A DNA stretch of 64,000 nt. It comes from Bifidobacterium choladohabitans (GTDB lineage: Bacteria > Actinomycetota > Actinomycetes > Actinomycetales > Bifidobacteriaceae). Each line of letters starts with the position of its first letter. The first letter of the stretch is position 1. The DNA lies in contig NZ_JACFPL010000003.1 in NCBI RefSeq assembly GCF_016102005.1, positions 62,001-126,000 on the forward strand, read 5' to 3'. Below are positions 9,151 through 16,379 of this stretch, piece after piece. Both the position numbers and the translations under genes were made by a program. Below the pieces are notes generated by a model, which did not search any database, had not been told where the DNA came from, and saw only the letters and a program-made list of their open reading frames with translations.

Positions 9151-9822
9151 ATGCAAAGATTCGCCCTCGGATACGAGCAGGCGGCCCGCTTGGTCCTGGT
9201 GGCCTTCATCACCAACCTGGCCCTGCTGGCACACACCATCATGGGGCTTGTCCTGGTAGGCTTCTTCCCCTCCCTGGCCGCAACCTGCGGGGTTTTCAGA
9301 AGGTGGCTGACAGATGAGGACAGGGAGTGGGGGATCGCTCAGACCTGGCGGACCTTCCATCGTCTGTGGAAGAAGGAGCTCAGGGGGGCCAACATTTTCG
9401 GCTGGGCACAGGCGGCCATCTGGGCCCTCCTGCTGGGGGATTATTGGATCGTCAACTTTCATCGGACCGGTAGGATCGGGGTTTTCGTCTCCGGCATCCT
9501 CTTCTGCCTCATGGTCTTTATGATTCTGGCCACTGCCCTGTCCTGGGTCCTCTTCGCCCTCTACGACCAGGGGGTCGGTTGGATTCTGGTCAGGTCGGTC
9601 CAGATGGTTCTGGCGCGTCCCTGGATGAGTGTGGTCCTGGCTTTCGGTCTGGCCCTTATGGCCTTTGCCTGCTGGTCCTGGCCCGGCCTGGCCGTAGTCT
9701 TCGGGCCTGCCCTGCCCTGCCTCCTGTCGTCGTCGGCGGTCTGGTTCTACGGCAGGCTCGACGGTTTTTCCATCCGGATGCGCCGGGGCGCGCAGGGCGA
9801 GATGGCAACGAAAGGAGAGTGA
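9151..9822 (+). CDS. YesL-like DUF624 membrane protein
   Basis: A 223-residue integral membrane protein with about five hydrophobic helices. The N-terminal block LVLVAFITNLALLAHTIMGLVL followed by GFFPSLAATCGVFRRWL (about residues 15-50) is the signature region of the DUF624/YesL family. YesL homologues occur almost always beside LplABC-type oligosaccharide importers, as here, but their biochemical role is not established; a transport accessory function is assumed. The start at 9151 follows AAAGGAGGA by 4 bases, which is better than an upstream ATG at 9109. It lies between the second permease and the binding protein in one operon. Confidence 0.8.
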   Translation: MQRFALGYEQAARLVLVAFITNLALLAHTIMGLVLVGFFPSLAATCGVFRRWLTDEDREWGIAQTWRTFHRLWKKELRGANIFGWAQAAIWALLLGDYWIVNFHRTGRIGVFVSGILFCLMVFMILATALSWVLFALYDQGVGWILVRSVQMVLARPWMSVVLAFGLALMAFACWSWPGLAVVFGPALPCLLSSSAVWFYGRLDGFSIRMRRGAQGEMATKGE

Positions 9823-9918
9823 CGGATCCGTCATTAAGTACACCGCCTGGACCGGTGCGATCGGCGCATGGGCCCGGGGTAAGCAGAGAAGTTCACTGTC
9901 GAACAGGAGGAGCGAATC

Positions 9919-11541
9919 ATGAGTTCGTTCGGGAAACACAGGTTCAGGAACCGTCTGGTGGCCATAGGGGCCATGACGATGGCCATGTCGATGATGCTGG
10001 CCGGTTGCGGCGGTTCCAAGGAGCCCACCACCAATGCCCAGGGCCAGCCGATCATCACGATAGCCGTAGCCAAGCACCCTCTGACCAAGAAGATATCCAA
10101 GATGAAGTGGCCCAAGCAGCTGGAGAAGGAGTGTGGCTGTGAAATCCATTGGCAGGAGGCCAGCTCGGACTGGGACCAGAAGAAGCAGGCCATGCTTGCG
10201 GCCGGCGATGTGCCCGACCTCATTCTCAAGGGGATCAACCTGGCGGACATAGCCACTTATAGCACCCTCTTCGAGGATCTGAGCCAGGACCTGGACAAGA
10301 TGCCGAATGTCAAGAAGATGTTCAAGACCGACCCCACGGCCAAGCAGGTGGTCTCCATGCCGGACGGGAAGATCTACATCCTGCCCGCCGTCAAGAAGGG
10401 TATCTGGCCCAAGGCCGTCAGCCACATGTACATCAACAAGCAGTGGCTGGACACGCTGGGCCTGAAGGTGCCGACCACCTGGGATGAGCTTGAGGAGGTG
10501 CTCAAGGCCTTCAAGACCAAGGACCCCAATGGGAACGGACAGGCCGACGAAATCCCCTTTGACTTCCAGTCTCCCGGTACCGGTGGCTTCGGTGACTATC
10601 AGCCCACCCTCCTGCTGGGGAGCCTGGGCATCGTGACGTCGGTAGGTGGCGGCCAGGGCTTCTATGCTGACAAGGGCAAGGTCAAGTCCTTCCTGACCGA
10701 TGACCGTTACAAGGAGCTGATCCAGTACCTCAACAGGCTCTGGGGGGAGGGGTTGATCGCCAAGGACGCTTTCACCCACGACTACTCCAAGTCCCAGTCC
10801 ACCGCGCGAGGACAGGGCGACAAGGCCAAGATCGGTTTCACCTGGGGGTGGACGGCCTCCGACCGCTTTGGCGACAAGTTGGCCAGTCAGTATGTGGCCA
10901 TGCCCCAGCTGAAGGCCAAGGCCGATCAGAACCCGGATGAGCTGGTCTACGACACCCAGGGGGACCGGTTGGACTACAGCGAGTTCGCACTTGTGGTCTC
11001 GGCCAAGAGCAAGAACAAGGAGACCGCCATCAAGGTGGCTAATGCCTTCTATGGGCAGGACATGTCCCTGCAGATGCTCTGGGGTGATCTGGGCACGGAT
11101 GTGCAGAAGACAGGGCCGGACTCCTATAAGGTCCTGCCGCCTGCTGACTCCACCAAGGACCCCTCCACCTGGAAGTGGACGGAGACCCTGGCTGATGACT
11201 CTCCCTACTGGATACGTCCGAATCTCAAGATCGAGCTGCCGGCGGATCTCGAGGAGGTCAAGGGCCAGGAGCAGCCTCTTGAGCCGGCTCTGGCCCATGT
11301 GGATCCCAAGTTGGATGTCATTCCGGGTGCCCTCAAGTATTCCTCCGAGGACCAGACCACCATGCAGAACAACAACACAACCCTGATGAACACCGCTATG
11401 ACCAAGTTCGCCCAGTGGGTGACCAAGGGTGGTGTGGACCAGGATTGGGACAACTATGTGCAGACTCTGAAAAAGGCCAATTTGGATCAGAACATCAAGC
11501 TGGTGCAGAAGGCCTACGACCAGTACTACTCCAAGAACTGA
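9919..11541 (+). CDS. Extracellular solute-binding lipoprotein, LplA type
   Basis: A 540-residue secreted lipoprotein. The N-terminus has basic residues, a hydrophobic stretch and the lipobox MLAGCGG, so cysteine at about residue 32 should be lipid-modified and anchored outside the membrane. The body is a two-lobed type-2 periplasmic-binding fold, with recognisable segments PDLILKGINLADIATY and GLKVPTTWDELEEVLKAF. The length suits the large LplA/oligosaccharide binders. The ribosome site AGGAGGAG lies 6 bases before the ATG. It is the fourth gene of the importer operon and should determine substrate choice; the sequence does not reveal the sugar. Confidence 0.9.
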   Translation: MSSFGKHRFRNRLVAIGAMTMAMSMMLAGCGGSKEPTTNAQGQPIITIAVAKHPLTKKISKMKWPKQLEKECGCEIHWQEASSDWDQKKQAMLAAGDVPDLILKGINLADIATYSTLFEDLSQDLDKMPNVKKMFKTDPTAKQVVSMPDGKIYILPAVKKGIWPKAVSHMYINKQWLDTLGLKVPTTWDELEEVLKAFKTKDPNGNGQADEIPFDFQSPGTGGFGDYQPTLLLGSLGIVTSVGGGQGFYADKGKVKSFLTDDRYKELIQYLNRLWGEGLIAKDAFTHDYSKSQSTARGQGDKAKIGFTWGWTASDRFGDKLASQYVAMPQLKAKADQNPDELVYDTQGDRLDYSEFALVVSAKSKNKETAIKVANAFYGQDMSLQMLWGDLGTDVQKTGPDSYKVLPPADSTKDPSTWKWTETLADDSPYWIRPNLKIELPADLEEVKGQEQPLEPALAHVDPKLDVIPGALKYSSEDQTTMQNNNTTLMNTAMTKFAQWVTKGGVDQDWDNYVQTLKKANLDQNIKLVQKAYDQYYSKN

Positions 11542-11555
11542 GGGATGCAGACGTG

Positions 11556-11594
11556 CCCTGGGGCCCTCCAGTGATTCACGGAGGGTATCCAGGG
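11556..11594 (+). terminator. Hairpin after the binding-protein gene
   Basis: CCCTGG (11556-11561) pairs with CCAGGG (11589-11594), and CCCTCC pairs with GGAGGG (11580-11585) inside it. It starts 14 bases after the stop codon at 11541, so it probably ends the importer transcript. There is no T-run. Confidence 0.45.
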
Positions 11595-11831
11595 TCCGTC
11601 GGGCTTCGGGCTCGCCCACCCCACGAGACGTTCTCTGGGGAGGCCGATGAGGCGGCTGGGTTGGCGACTGGCTCCATCAGAGCTCGGCCGTTTCTGTGGA
11701 CGGGTCCATGGTCGTCAATGGTCCGGGTTCGGAGGGCGGAGGGGGATGCTCGGCACGGTCTTTCGACAGAGTTCTCCGGTTCCCCTCCGGGTGGACACTT
11801 CCCCGCCCAAGTCAGCCTGAGGGCATGGCAT

Positions 11832-11845
11832 CCCCCCCCCCCCCC
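11832..11845. repeat. Homopolymeric tract of 14 C in intergenic DNA
   Basis: An uninterrupted run of 14 C in the gene-poor region downstream of the importer operon. It is the longest mononucleotide run I noticed in the window and lies in no gene I can support. Confidence 0.9.
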
Positions 11846-12093
11846 GGAGTGCTGTCGGATTCACGGAACAGGAGGGCTACCCGCCGGGCTCTTGCCTTCT
11901 CCCGGTGGGTTGCCCTCTTGCACCATTGTGGTCGGCTGCCTCCGTTTCCTGCCGGGGTGAGCATGACCGGTTTCGGCCCCTCCCAGGGTGTTTTGTTGGA
12001 CACCGGTGCCCTCACTTGGAACGAGCCTGCCGGGTCGCCGCAACCTTGGGCCAGATCATTGGAGGGTCCTCAAACCGCCAAAGTTCGGAAGGT

Positions 12094-12180
12094 GACCGTT
12101 ATAACCGGTCGAATGCCGGCGTTTTGTGTGATTTGGGGCTCAGCCATGACCTTTTCATCAGGATCAGGACCGGCGTCCAT
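12094..12180 (+). pseudogene. metG-like fragment (degraded)
   Basis: These 87 bases align without gaps to codons of intact metG at 16593-16679; I count 65 of 87 identical bases. Translation gives DRYNRSNAGVLCDLGLSHDL, against [20 protein letters not shown] in MetG, and the similarity continues for nine more codons. The piece is internal to the enzyme, has no start, and runs into a stop 15 bases later, so it is a remnant. At about 75% identity it is not a fresh duplication of the local metG. Confidence 0.75.
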
Positions 12181-12185
12181 CGAAC

Positions 12186-12281
12186 TTTGGGCTGATTAGG
12201 GTCGACAATGACACCCAGAAGCGGATCTGGAAGGATTCCGGTCTGCGGTACGCGCAGATCATCCGCGACCGGGCAGTCTGA
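12186..12281 (+). pseudogene. GH1 beta-glucosidase 3'-end remnant
   Basis: The 96 bases encode 31 residues plus a stop, starting FGLIRVDNDTQKRIWKDSG, and align without gaps to the last 96 bases of the GH1 gene ending at 6656 (FGLIRVDYDTQERIWKDSG). I count 74 of 96 identical bases, with the first 57 nearly identical. The upstream 90% of the gene is missing; instead a metG-like fragment in another frame abuts it five bases upstream. Confidence 0.8.
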
Positions 12282-12305
12282 GCACGACGGCTTATAAACG
12301 CGTCC

Positions 12306-12341
12306 GCGAGGCGGTTGGGCATCGCTGTCCGACCGCCTCGC
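12306..12341. terminator. Bidirectional hairpin terminator
   Basis: GCGAGGCGGT (12306-12315) pairs perfectly with ACCGCCTCGC (12332-12341), followed by CTTTGTCTT on the plus strand. It sits just beyond the end of the pmt gene (minus strand) and after the GH1 remnant. Confidence 0.7.
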
Positions 12342-12348
12342 CTTTGTC

Positions 12349-14094
12349 TTAGATCCAGCTGGACAGCCACATATGCATGCGCCAGAAATCGTAGGGGATG
12401 GGCATGGCGGTCCACAGTGGATAGAAGAAGACCGAGGTCAGGCCCAGCAGAGTCAGGCCCATGATCATGGTCTGTCGGTAAAGGATGCTGTCGGAGTTCT
12501 GCCGTAGCCAGTTGGCCACGTAGCAGATTGCCAGGATCATCCAGGGCAGGATGACGATGGAGTAGAAGGTGAAGGTGGTCCGGTTCATGTATTGAATCCA
12601 GGGCAGCCAGCCGGCCAGCATGCCTGCCAGTACCCCCCAGATCCGCCAATCTCCGTGCTTGACCACGACGGCGATGACGATGGCCAAAATCATGCAGATG
12701 CTGCCCAGCCACCAGGTCAGGGGATTGCCCAGGGAGGTAACGGCGGCCACGCAGGGTGAGTCCTTGGCCAGTCCGCACAGACCGGGGAAGCCCGTGAGCT
12801 TCTGCCAGTAAAAGCTGGTGGGCCTGACCTGCAGAGGCCATGTCAGGGGGTTGGCCATGTATGGGTGACGGGTATGCAGGGTGGTGTGGAAGTGCCACAT
12901 CTGCCGGTGGTATTCAGCCAGGGACCGCAGCCCCTCCGGCAGCCAGGTCAGGCCCTGGCCAGGGTGCTGGGCCGCCCAATTGTGCATGAATGAATCGCCG
13001 TGCAGGAACCATCCCGTCCAGGAGGCCAGATAGGTGCCCGCCCAGACGGGAATCATAAGCAAGGCCGCCGGGAGCCCGTCCCTGAACACGGCGCTCTGCA
13101 GCCAGGATCCATACCCTGCCTGATGGCGCTCCCAGCCGTCCCAGAGCACCGAGATCAGCGCGAAGACGGCAAAGAAATATGCGCCAGACCACTTGGTGCC
13201 GGTGGCCAGGCCCAGTAACAGGGCGGCTCCGGTCCGCCACCAGGACCAGGCGATGAAGGGGCCGGTGGTGGCCACGGGCAGTTCGATACGGCTTTTCTGC
13301 CCTTGATGTCCCTGTGACTGAATGACCTTCACCCGGTAATGCAGACGGAAGTCAGCCTGGTCCTTGGCCCAGGATTGTCGCAGCCTTGCCCGGGCCCAGT
13401 CCCGATGGCCCATCAGACACAGCCAGGCTCCCAGGACGAAGACCATGACGAAGTTGTCCAGCAGGCCGGTACGGCTCATGACGATGCCCAGACCGTCTAT
13501 GGCCATGAGGAAGCCTGCCGTCAGGGCGATAGGCAGGTTGTGGAAAAGGCGCAGAGCTACACGGCAAAGCAGCAGGATGGCGATGGTGCCGGCCAGGGCA
13601 GTGGCCGCTCGCCAGGCGAAGGGGTTGCCGGCTCCTCCGAAGAACTTGAGACCCAGGGCGATGCACCACTTGCCCACCGGAGGGTGGACTACGTATTCGG
13701 CTTGGGGCAGCCAGCCGCTGGTGTGCCCCTGGGCGAAGATCTGGTCGATGGGAAGGTCCAGCGGACCGGCTGTTTTCGGCCAGTTGCGTGGCTCGCCGGT
13801 CATCAGCATGGTCCAGGCGTCTTTGACGTAATATGTCTCGTCGAAGACGATGGCCCGGGGGCTGCCCAGCCGTACAAACCGCAGGAGCCCTCCCAGAAGA
13901 GCCATGAGTATGCAGGCCAGCCACCCGCTCTGCCGATGGGAGAGCCGGGGAATCCGGTTGATTCCTCGCTTGGTATGCTGACCCTTTGGCTTGCTGAAGA
14001 TGGACAGCATGACAGGGCGACCGGACCGGTGGGCTGCGTGCCTGCCGTGTCTGGAGGAGCGATGCTGCGAAGAAAGCCCTGCCAAAGATGTCAT
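12349..14094 (-). CDS. pmt: Protein O-mannosyltransferase, GT39 family
   Basis: A 581-residue polytopic membrane glycosyltransferase. The first extracytoplasmic loop contains the catalytic FDETYYVKDAW (the acidic DE pair of PMTs), and the HPPVGKW motif follows; about ten hydrophobic segments continue to the C-terminal WRMHMWLSSWI. Actinobacterial PMTs transfer mannose from polyprenyl-phosphate-mannose to secreted proteins during Sec export. The start at 14094 is preceded by TAATCT and exactly 7 bases, the spacing of a leaderless transcript; frames open further upstream to 14133 but run into the divergent gene. The pair pmt/rsmI, divergent from a very short shared promoter region, is typical of actinobacteria. 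Confidence 0.88.
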   Translation of the reverse strand: MTSLAGLSSQHRSSRHGRHAAHRSGRPVMLSIFSKPKGQHTKRGINRIPRLSHRQSGWLACILMALLGGLLRFVRLGSPRAIVFDETYYVKDAWTMLMTGEPRNWPKTAGPLDLPIDQIFAQGHTSGWLPQAEYVVHPPVGKWCIALGLKFFGGAGNPFAWRAATALAGTIAILLLCRVALRLFHNLPIALTAGFLMAIDGLGIVMSRTGLLDNFVMVFVLGAWLCLMGHRDWARARLRQSWAKDQADFRLHYRVKVIQSQGHQGQKSRIELPVATTGPFIAWSWWRTGAALLLGLATGTKWSGAYFFAVFALISVLWDGWERHQAGYGSWLQSAVFRDGLPAALLMIPVWAGTYLASWTGWFLHGDSFMHNWAAQHPGQGLTWLPEGLRSLAEYHRQMWHFHTTLHTRHPYMANPLTWPLQVRPTSFYWQKLTGFPGLCGLAKDSPCVAAVTSLGNPLTWWLGSICMILAIVIAVVVKHGDWRIWGVLAGMLAGWLPWIQYMNRTTFTFYSIVILPWMILAICYVANWLRQNSDSILYRQTMIMGLTLLGLTSVFFYPLWTAMPIPYDFWRMHMWLSSWI

Positions 14095-14122
14095 CACCCC
14101 TAGATTAGGCCATACTAAAGGC
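14095..14122. promoter_or_regulatory. 28-base divergent promoter between pmt and rsmI
   Basis: Minus strand: -10 box TAATCT (14107-14102) then AGGGGTG then the ATG of pmt. Plus strand: CATACT (14111-14116) then AAAGGC then the ATG of rsmI. Both spacings (7 and 6 bases) predict leaderless mRNAs. The -35 elements would lie inside the opposite genes and are not well conserved. Confidence 0.5.
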
Positions 14123-15085
14123 ATGAGCAGCATGAATGGCCGGAGCGATGGACATACACAGGGCGGAGAAAGTCATGAGGAGCCGATTTCATCCAGTGTT
14201 TCACGTGGAACGTTGGTGCTGGCGGCCACGCCTATCGGCAATGTCGCCGATGCCTCGACGCGATTGGTGAAGCTCCTGCAGTCGGCGGACCTGGTGGCAG
14301 CGGAGGACACGCGAAGGCTCTACGACCTGGCCAACCGCTTGGGAGTGCGCGTAGGCGGCAGGGTTATGGCTTATCACGATCACAATGAACGGCGGATGGC
14401 CGATCCCATCCTGGATCAGGTTCGTGACGGAGCTTGCGCATTGGTGGTCTCGGATGCGGGCATGCCCACCATCAACGATCCGGGTATGGCCATCGTCAGG
14501 CGGGCCATCGAGCGAGGCATACCGGTCACCTGTGCTCCCGGCCCCAGCGCGGTGCTGGATGCCCTGGCCCTCTCCGGCCTGCCGACCGACCGCTTCTGCT
14601 ACGAGGGATTTCTTCCCCGCCGGCACCAGGAACGGCTGCGACATCTGCGCACCCTGCGCAGCGAGGAGCGGACCATGGTCTTCTACGAGACCCCCCACCG
14701 CATTGATCAGGCTATGCAGGACCTTCAGGAGGTCTTCGGCCCCGACAGGCTCATGGCCCTCTGTCGGGAGCTGACCAAGGAGCATGAGCAGATCCGGCGG
14801 GGCACCATCGGGGACGTTGTGCGATCCCTTCAGGAGGACCCTCCCCGGGGAGAGATGGTCCTGGTCGTGGCTGGTGCCTCCGCCCTGGAGGCCAGGCGCA
14901 ATGATCCTGAGGCCATGGATGACCGGCAGCTGGCCGCTCTGGCACGGGATCTGGCCCGATCCGAGGGCCTGCGCCTCAAGGAGGCCATCGCCCGGGTGGC
15001 TGCCGAGCATTCCCTGGCCGATGGCAGCCTGCCCAATCGGAAAAGGATCTATGCCTTGGCTGTTGAAGAGGATGAGGAGGACTGA
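14123..15085 (+). CDS. rsmI: 16S rRNA (cytidine-1402-2'-O)-methyltransferase RsmI
   Basis: A 320-residue SAM-dependent methyltransferase of the tetrapyrrole methylase fold. Diagnostic motifs are LAATPIGNVADAS near the N-terminus, the AAEDTRR segment, VSDAGMPTINDPG, APGPSAVLDALALSGLP and FYETPHRI. RsmI methylates the 2'-hydroxyl of C1402 in the ribosomal P site together with RsmH. The start at 14123 is preferred because a -10 box lies 6 bases before it and no long upstream extension is needed; 14132 is an alternative. The first 35 residues are a polar extension compared with typical RsmI. It overlaps the convergent LRV gene by 37 bases at its 3' end. Confidence 0.93.
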   Translation: MSSMNGRSDGHTQGGESHEEPISSSVSRGTLVLAATPIGNVADASTRLVKLLQSADLVAAEDTRRLYDLANRLGVRVGGRVMAYHDHNERRMADPILDQVRDGACALVVSDAGMPTINDPGMAIVRRAIERGIPVTCAPGPSAVLDALALSGLPTDRFCYEGFLPRRHQERLRHLRTLRSEERTMVFYETPHRIDQAMQDLQEVFGPDRLMALCRELTKEHEQIRRGTIGDVVRSLQEDPPRGEMVLVVAGASALEARRNDPEAMDDRQLAALARDLARSEGLRLKEAIARVAAEHSLADGSLPNRKRIYALAVEEDEED

Positions 15086-15510
15086 TTCCCGTTCCCCTCG
15101 TCCAGCAGCACCTCCAGTGCCCTGCGCACGCCGGGCCCACCCAGCTGGGAGACGGTCTCCAGCAGGGCTGGCGAAGCGGCGGGATTGGCCACTAGCCACC
15201 GACGCAGCCGGGGCTCCTCCCGGGCGATGGCCCAGAGGATGCTCGGGTCGGTCTCGGGGTCTGTGGCCATCAGGGCCGTTGGCACCAAGGGAGGCTCCGG
15301 CGGTGGGGCGCGCACCTCGGCCATCGGTTCCAGGCCAATGGAATCATCTCGGTTCAAATCGTCTTCCGTGCAGGGGTGTGGCCGGTTGCTGACGGCAGTC
15401 GCGAGCCGGGCCATGCGTTCAGCGGCGGAGAATCCACGACGGTCCCGGTCCCGGCCCCGGAGTCGATGATGGCCATGCCCGCGTTGGCCACCTCCCATCG
15501 GTTGATTCAT
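15049..15510 (-). CDS. Small protein with leucine-rich-repeat-variant-like C-terminus
   Basis: A 153-residue protein. Residues 1-75 are low-complexity and basic, then Pro/Glu-rich; residues 85-140 (DPETDPSILWAIAREEPRLR, then WLVANPAASPALLETVSQLG) read like two units of the leucine-rich-repeat variant (LRV) fold, whose consensus has NP and LL positions. It ends in a serine run. The ATG overlaps the stop of the upstream gene (ATGA at 15507-15510), so the two are translationally coupled. Its 3' end overlaps rsmI on the other strand. The function is not known; LRV-like domains in actinobacteria are mostly uncharacterised. Confidence 0.65.
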   Translation of the reverse strand: MNQPMGGGQRGHGHHRLRGRDRDRRGFSAAERMARLATAVSNRPHPCTEDDLNRDDSIGLEPMAEVRAPPPEPPLVPTALMATDPETDPSILWAIAREEPRLRRWLVANPAASPALLETVSQLGGPGVRRALEVLLDEGNGNQSSSSSSTAKA

Positions 15511-16241
15511 AGGATCGCCTTGAGCCGTCTTATGGTCTCCAGCCCTTGAGCGTGGCCAGGCCAGCGCGGGTTGGAGGACAGGAGCTTCTCGCAGGATCCG
15601 CAGCTGACCTGATACCGCTCCATGAGTTCATGCAAGACCGTCATGGTCTCCTCGCCGTTGCATTGCCCCGATGAATCGCAGGCCAGATCACAGGCCGTCC
15701 AGAGCGGCGAAGTCACCCAGAGCTTCCCGAGCTTCATCAGGTAGCGGGCATCCAGCTGTCGCTGGTGGGGTCGCAGGGGCCTGCCGTGAACCGGCGTGCG
15801 GAAGTGGGAGTTGGAGATGATGTCCAGCGCATCGGGAAATTGGCCGTTGATCCATATCCAGAGTGCCAGACCGCCGCACGCCGCTGCGCCGTAAGGCACC
15901 ATGGGCGTGACGATGGAGGCGCGACCGTAGAGTCCCTCAGCCTGTTCGTTCAGATAGCAGCAGGATTGGTCCAGACAAGTCACGATTCCCTCCTTGACCA
16001 GCAGACTGAGGCTGAGTGGACCGGGCAGATCCTCGGTTCGGATCAGACTGGGCAGCGGTTCGGGTTCGGGGATCGGGACCCCAAATTCGGCCGTGGAAGG
16101 ACGGCTGCGGGTATGCGTCGGCGCTCCACCGGCTTGTAGTGGTCGACTTGGCGGCTTGGTGGTAGCTCTAGGGGGGTGGCTGGCGCCAACGGCAGTGGTA
16201 GGCGTCCACGGCGCTCCCCCGAGCGCGTGTTCTCGATTCAT
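15507..16241 (-). CDS. Protein of unknown function, weakly AbiEi-antitoxin-like
   Basis: A 244-residue protein with no family I recognise for certain. The first 55 residues are polar and proline-rich. The middle (about 75-185) has the layout seen in actinobacterial AbiEi/DUF559-neighbour proteins: an Ala-rich helix (YGAAACGGLALWIW), a PDALDIISNS strand, an Arg/His-rich stretch (RPLRPHQRQLDARY) and VTSPLWTACDLAC, which resembles their VTSPxRTxLDLA motif. The C-terminal third has six cysteines, including CGSC, which may bind metal. The nuclease and toxin domains of AbiE systems are absent. A TACAGT box lies 6 bases before the ATG and there is no ribosome site, so it may be leaderless. Overlap with the LRV gene indicates an operon. 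Confidence 0.55.
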   Translation of the reverse strand: MNREHALGGAPWTPTTAVGASHPPRATTKPPSRPLQAGGAPTHTRSRPSTAEFGVPIPEPEPLPSLIRTEDLPGPLSLSLLVKEGIVTCLDQSCCYLNEQAEGLYGRASIVTPMVPYGAAACGGLALWIWINGQFPDALDIISNSHFRTPVHGRPLRPHQRQLDARYLMKLGKLWVTSPLWTACDLACDSSGQCNGEETMTVLHELMERYQVSCGSCEKLLSSNPRWPGHAQGLETIRRLKAIL

Positions 16242-16364
16242 GGTTCGACTGTAAATGGTCCTGTCCGGATTTGCCTGGGAGAGGGCCGAATTTGTGCATT
16301 TGTGGATAATTCGCTTGCTCGGTGGCAGTCCTGTGGACGAGCGGGGGGATTGTAGGCCTGAGTC

Positions 16365-16379
16365 GATAATCTTGCTGGT
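16365..16379 (+). promoter_or_regulatory. -10 box of leaderless metG
   Basis: TAATCT (16367-16372) is followed by exactly 7 bases and the metG ATG at 16380. No Shine-Dalgarno sequence is present, so transcription probably begins at the A of the start codon. Confidence 0.55.

Larger units (their letters stand above)
11542..12348. other. 807-base gene-poor region with decayed gene fragments
   Basis: No intact gene is supported here. From left to right it holds a GC hairpin (11556-11594), about 230 bases without recognisable content, a 14-C run (11832-11845), another 250 bases without similarity I can recognise, a metG-like fragment (12094-12180), a GH1-like fragment (12186-12281) and a strong hairpin terminator (12306-12341). 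The composition is less purine-biased than neighbouring coding DNA. The region looks like debris from past rearrangement. Confidence 0.6.

Noticed and set aside
9079-11619. A long open frame (846 codons) on the minus strand opposite the binding-protein and YesL genes
   Set aside because: It is antisense to two well-supported genes, has a valine/glycine/histidine-rich composition without domains, and arises from third-position GC bias.
11696-12199. Plus-strand frame across the poly-C tract
   Set aside because: It encodes a proline/glycine-rich sequence with no domain, lacks a ribosome site and ends within the gene remnants.
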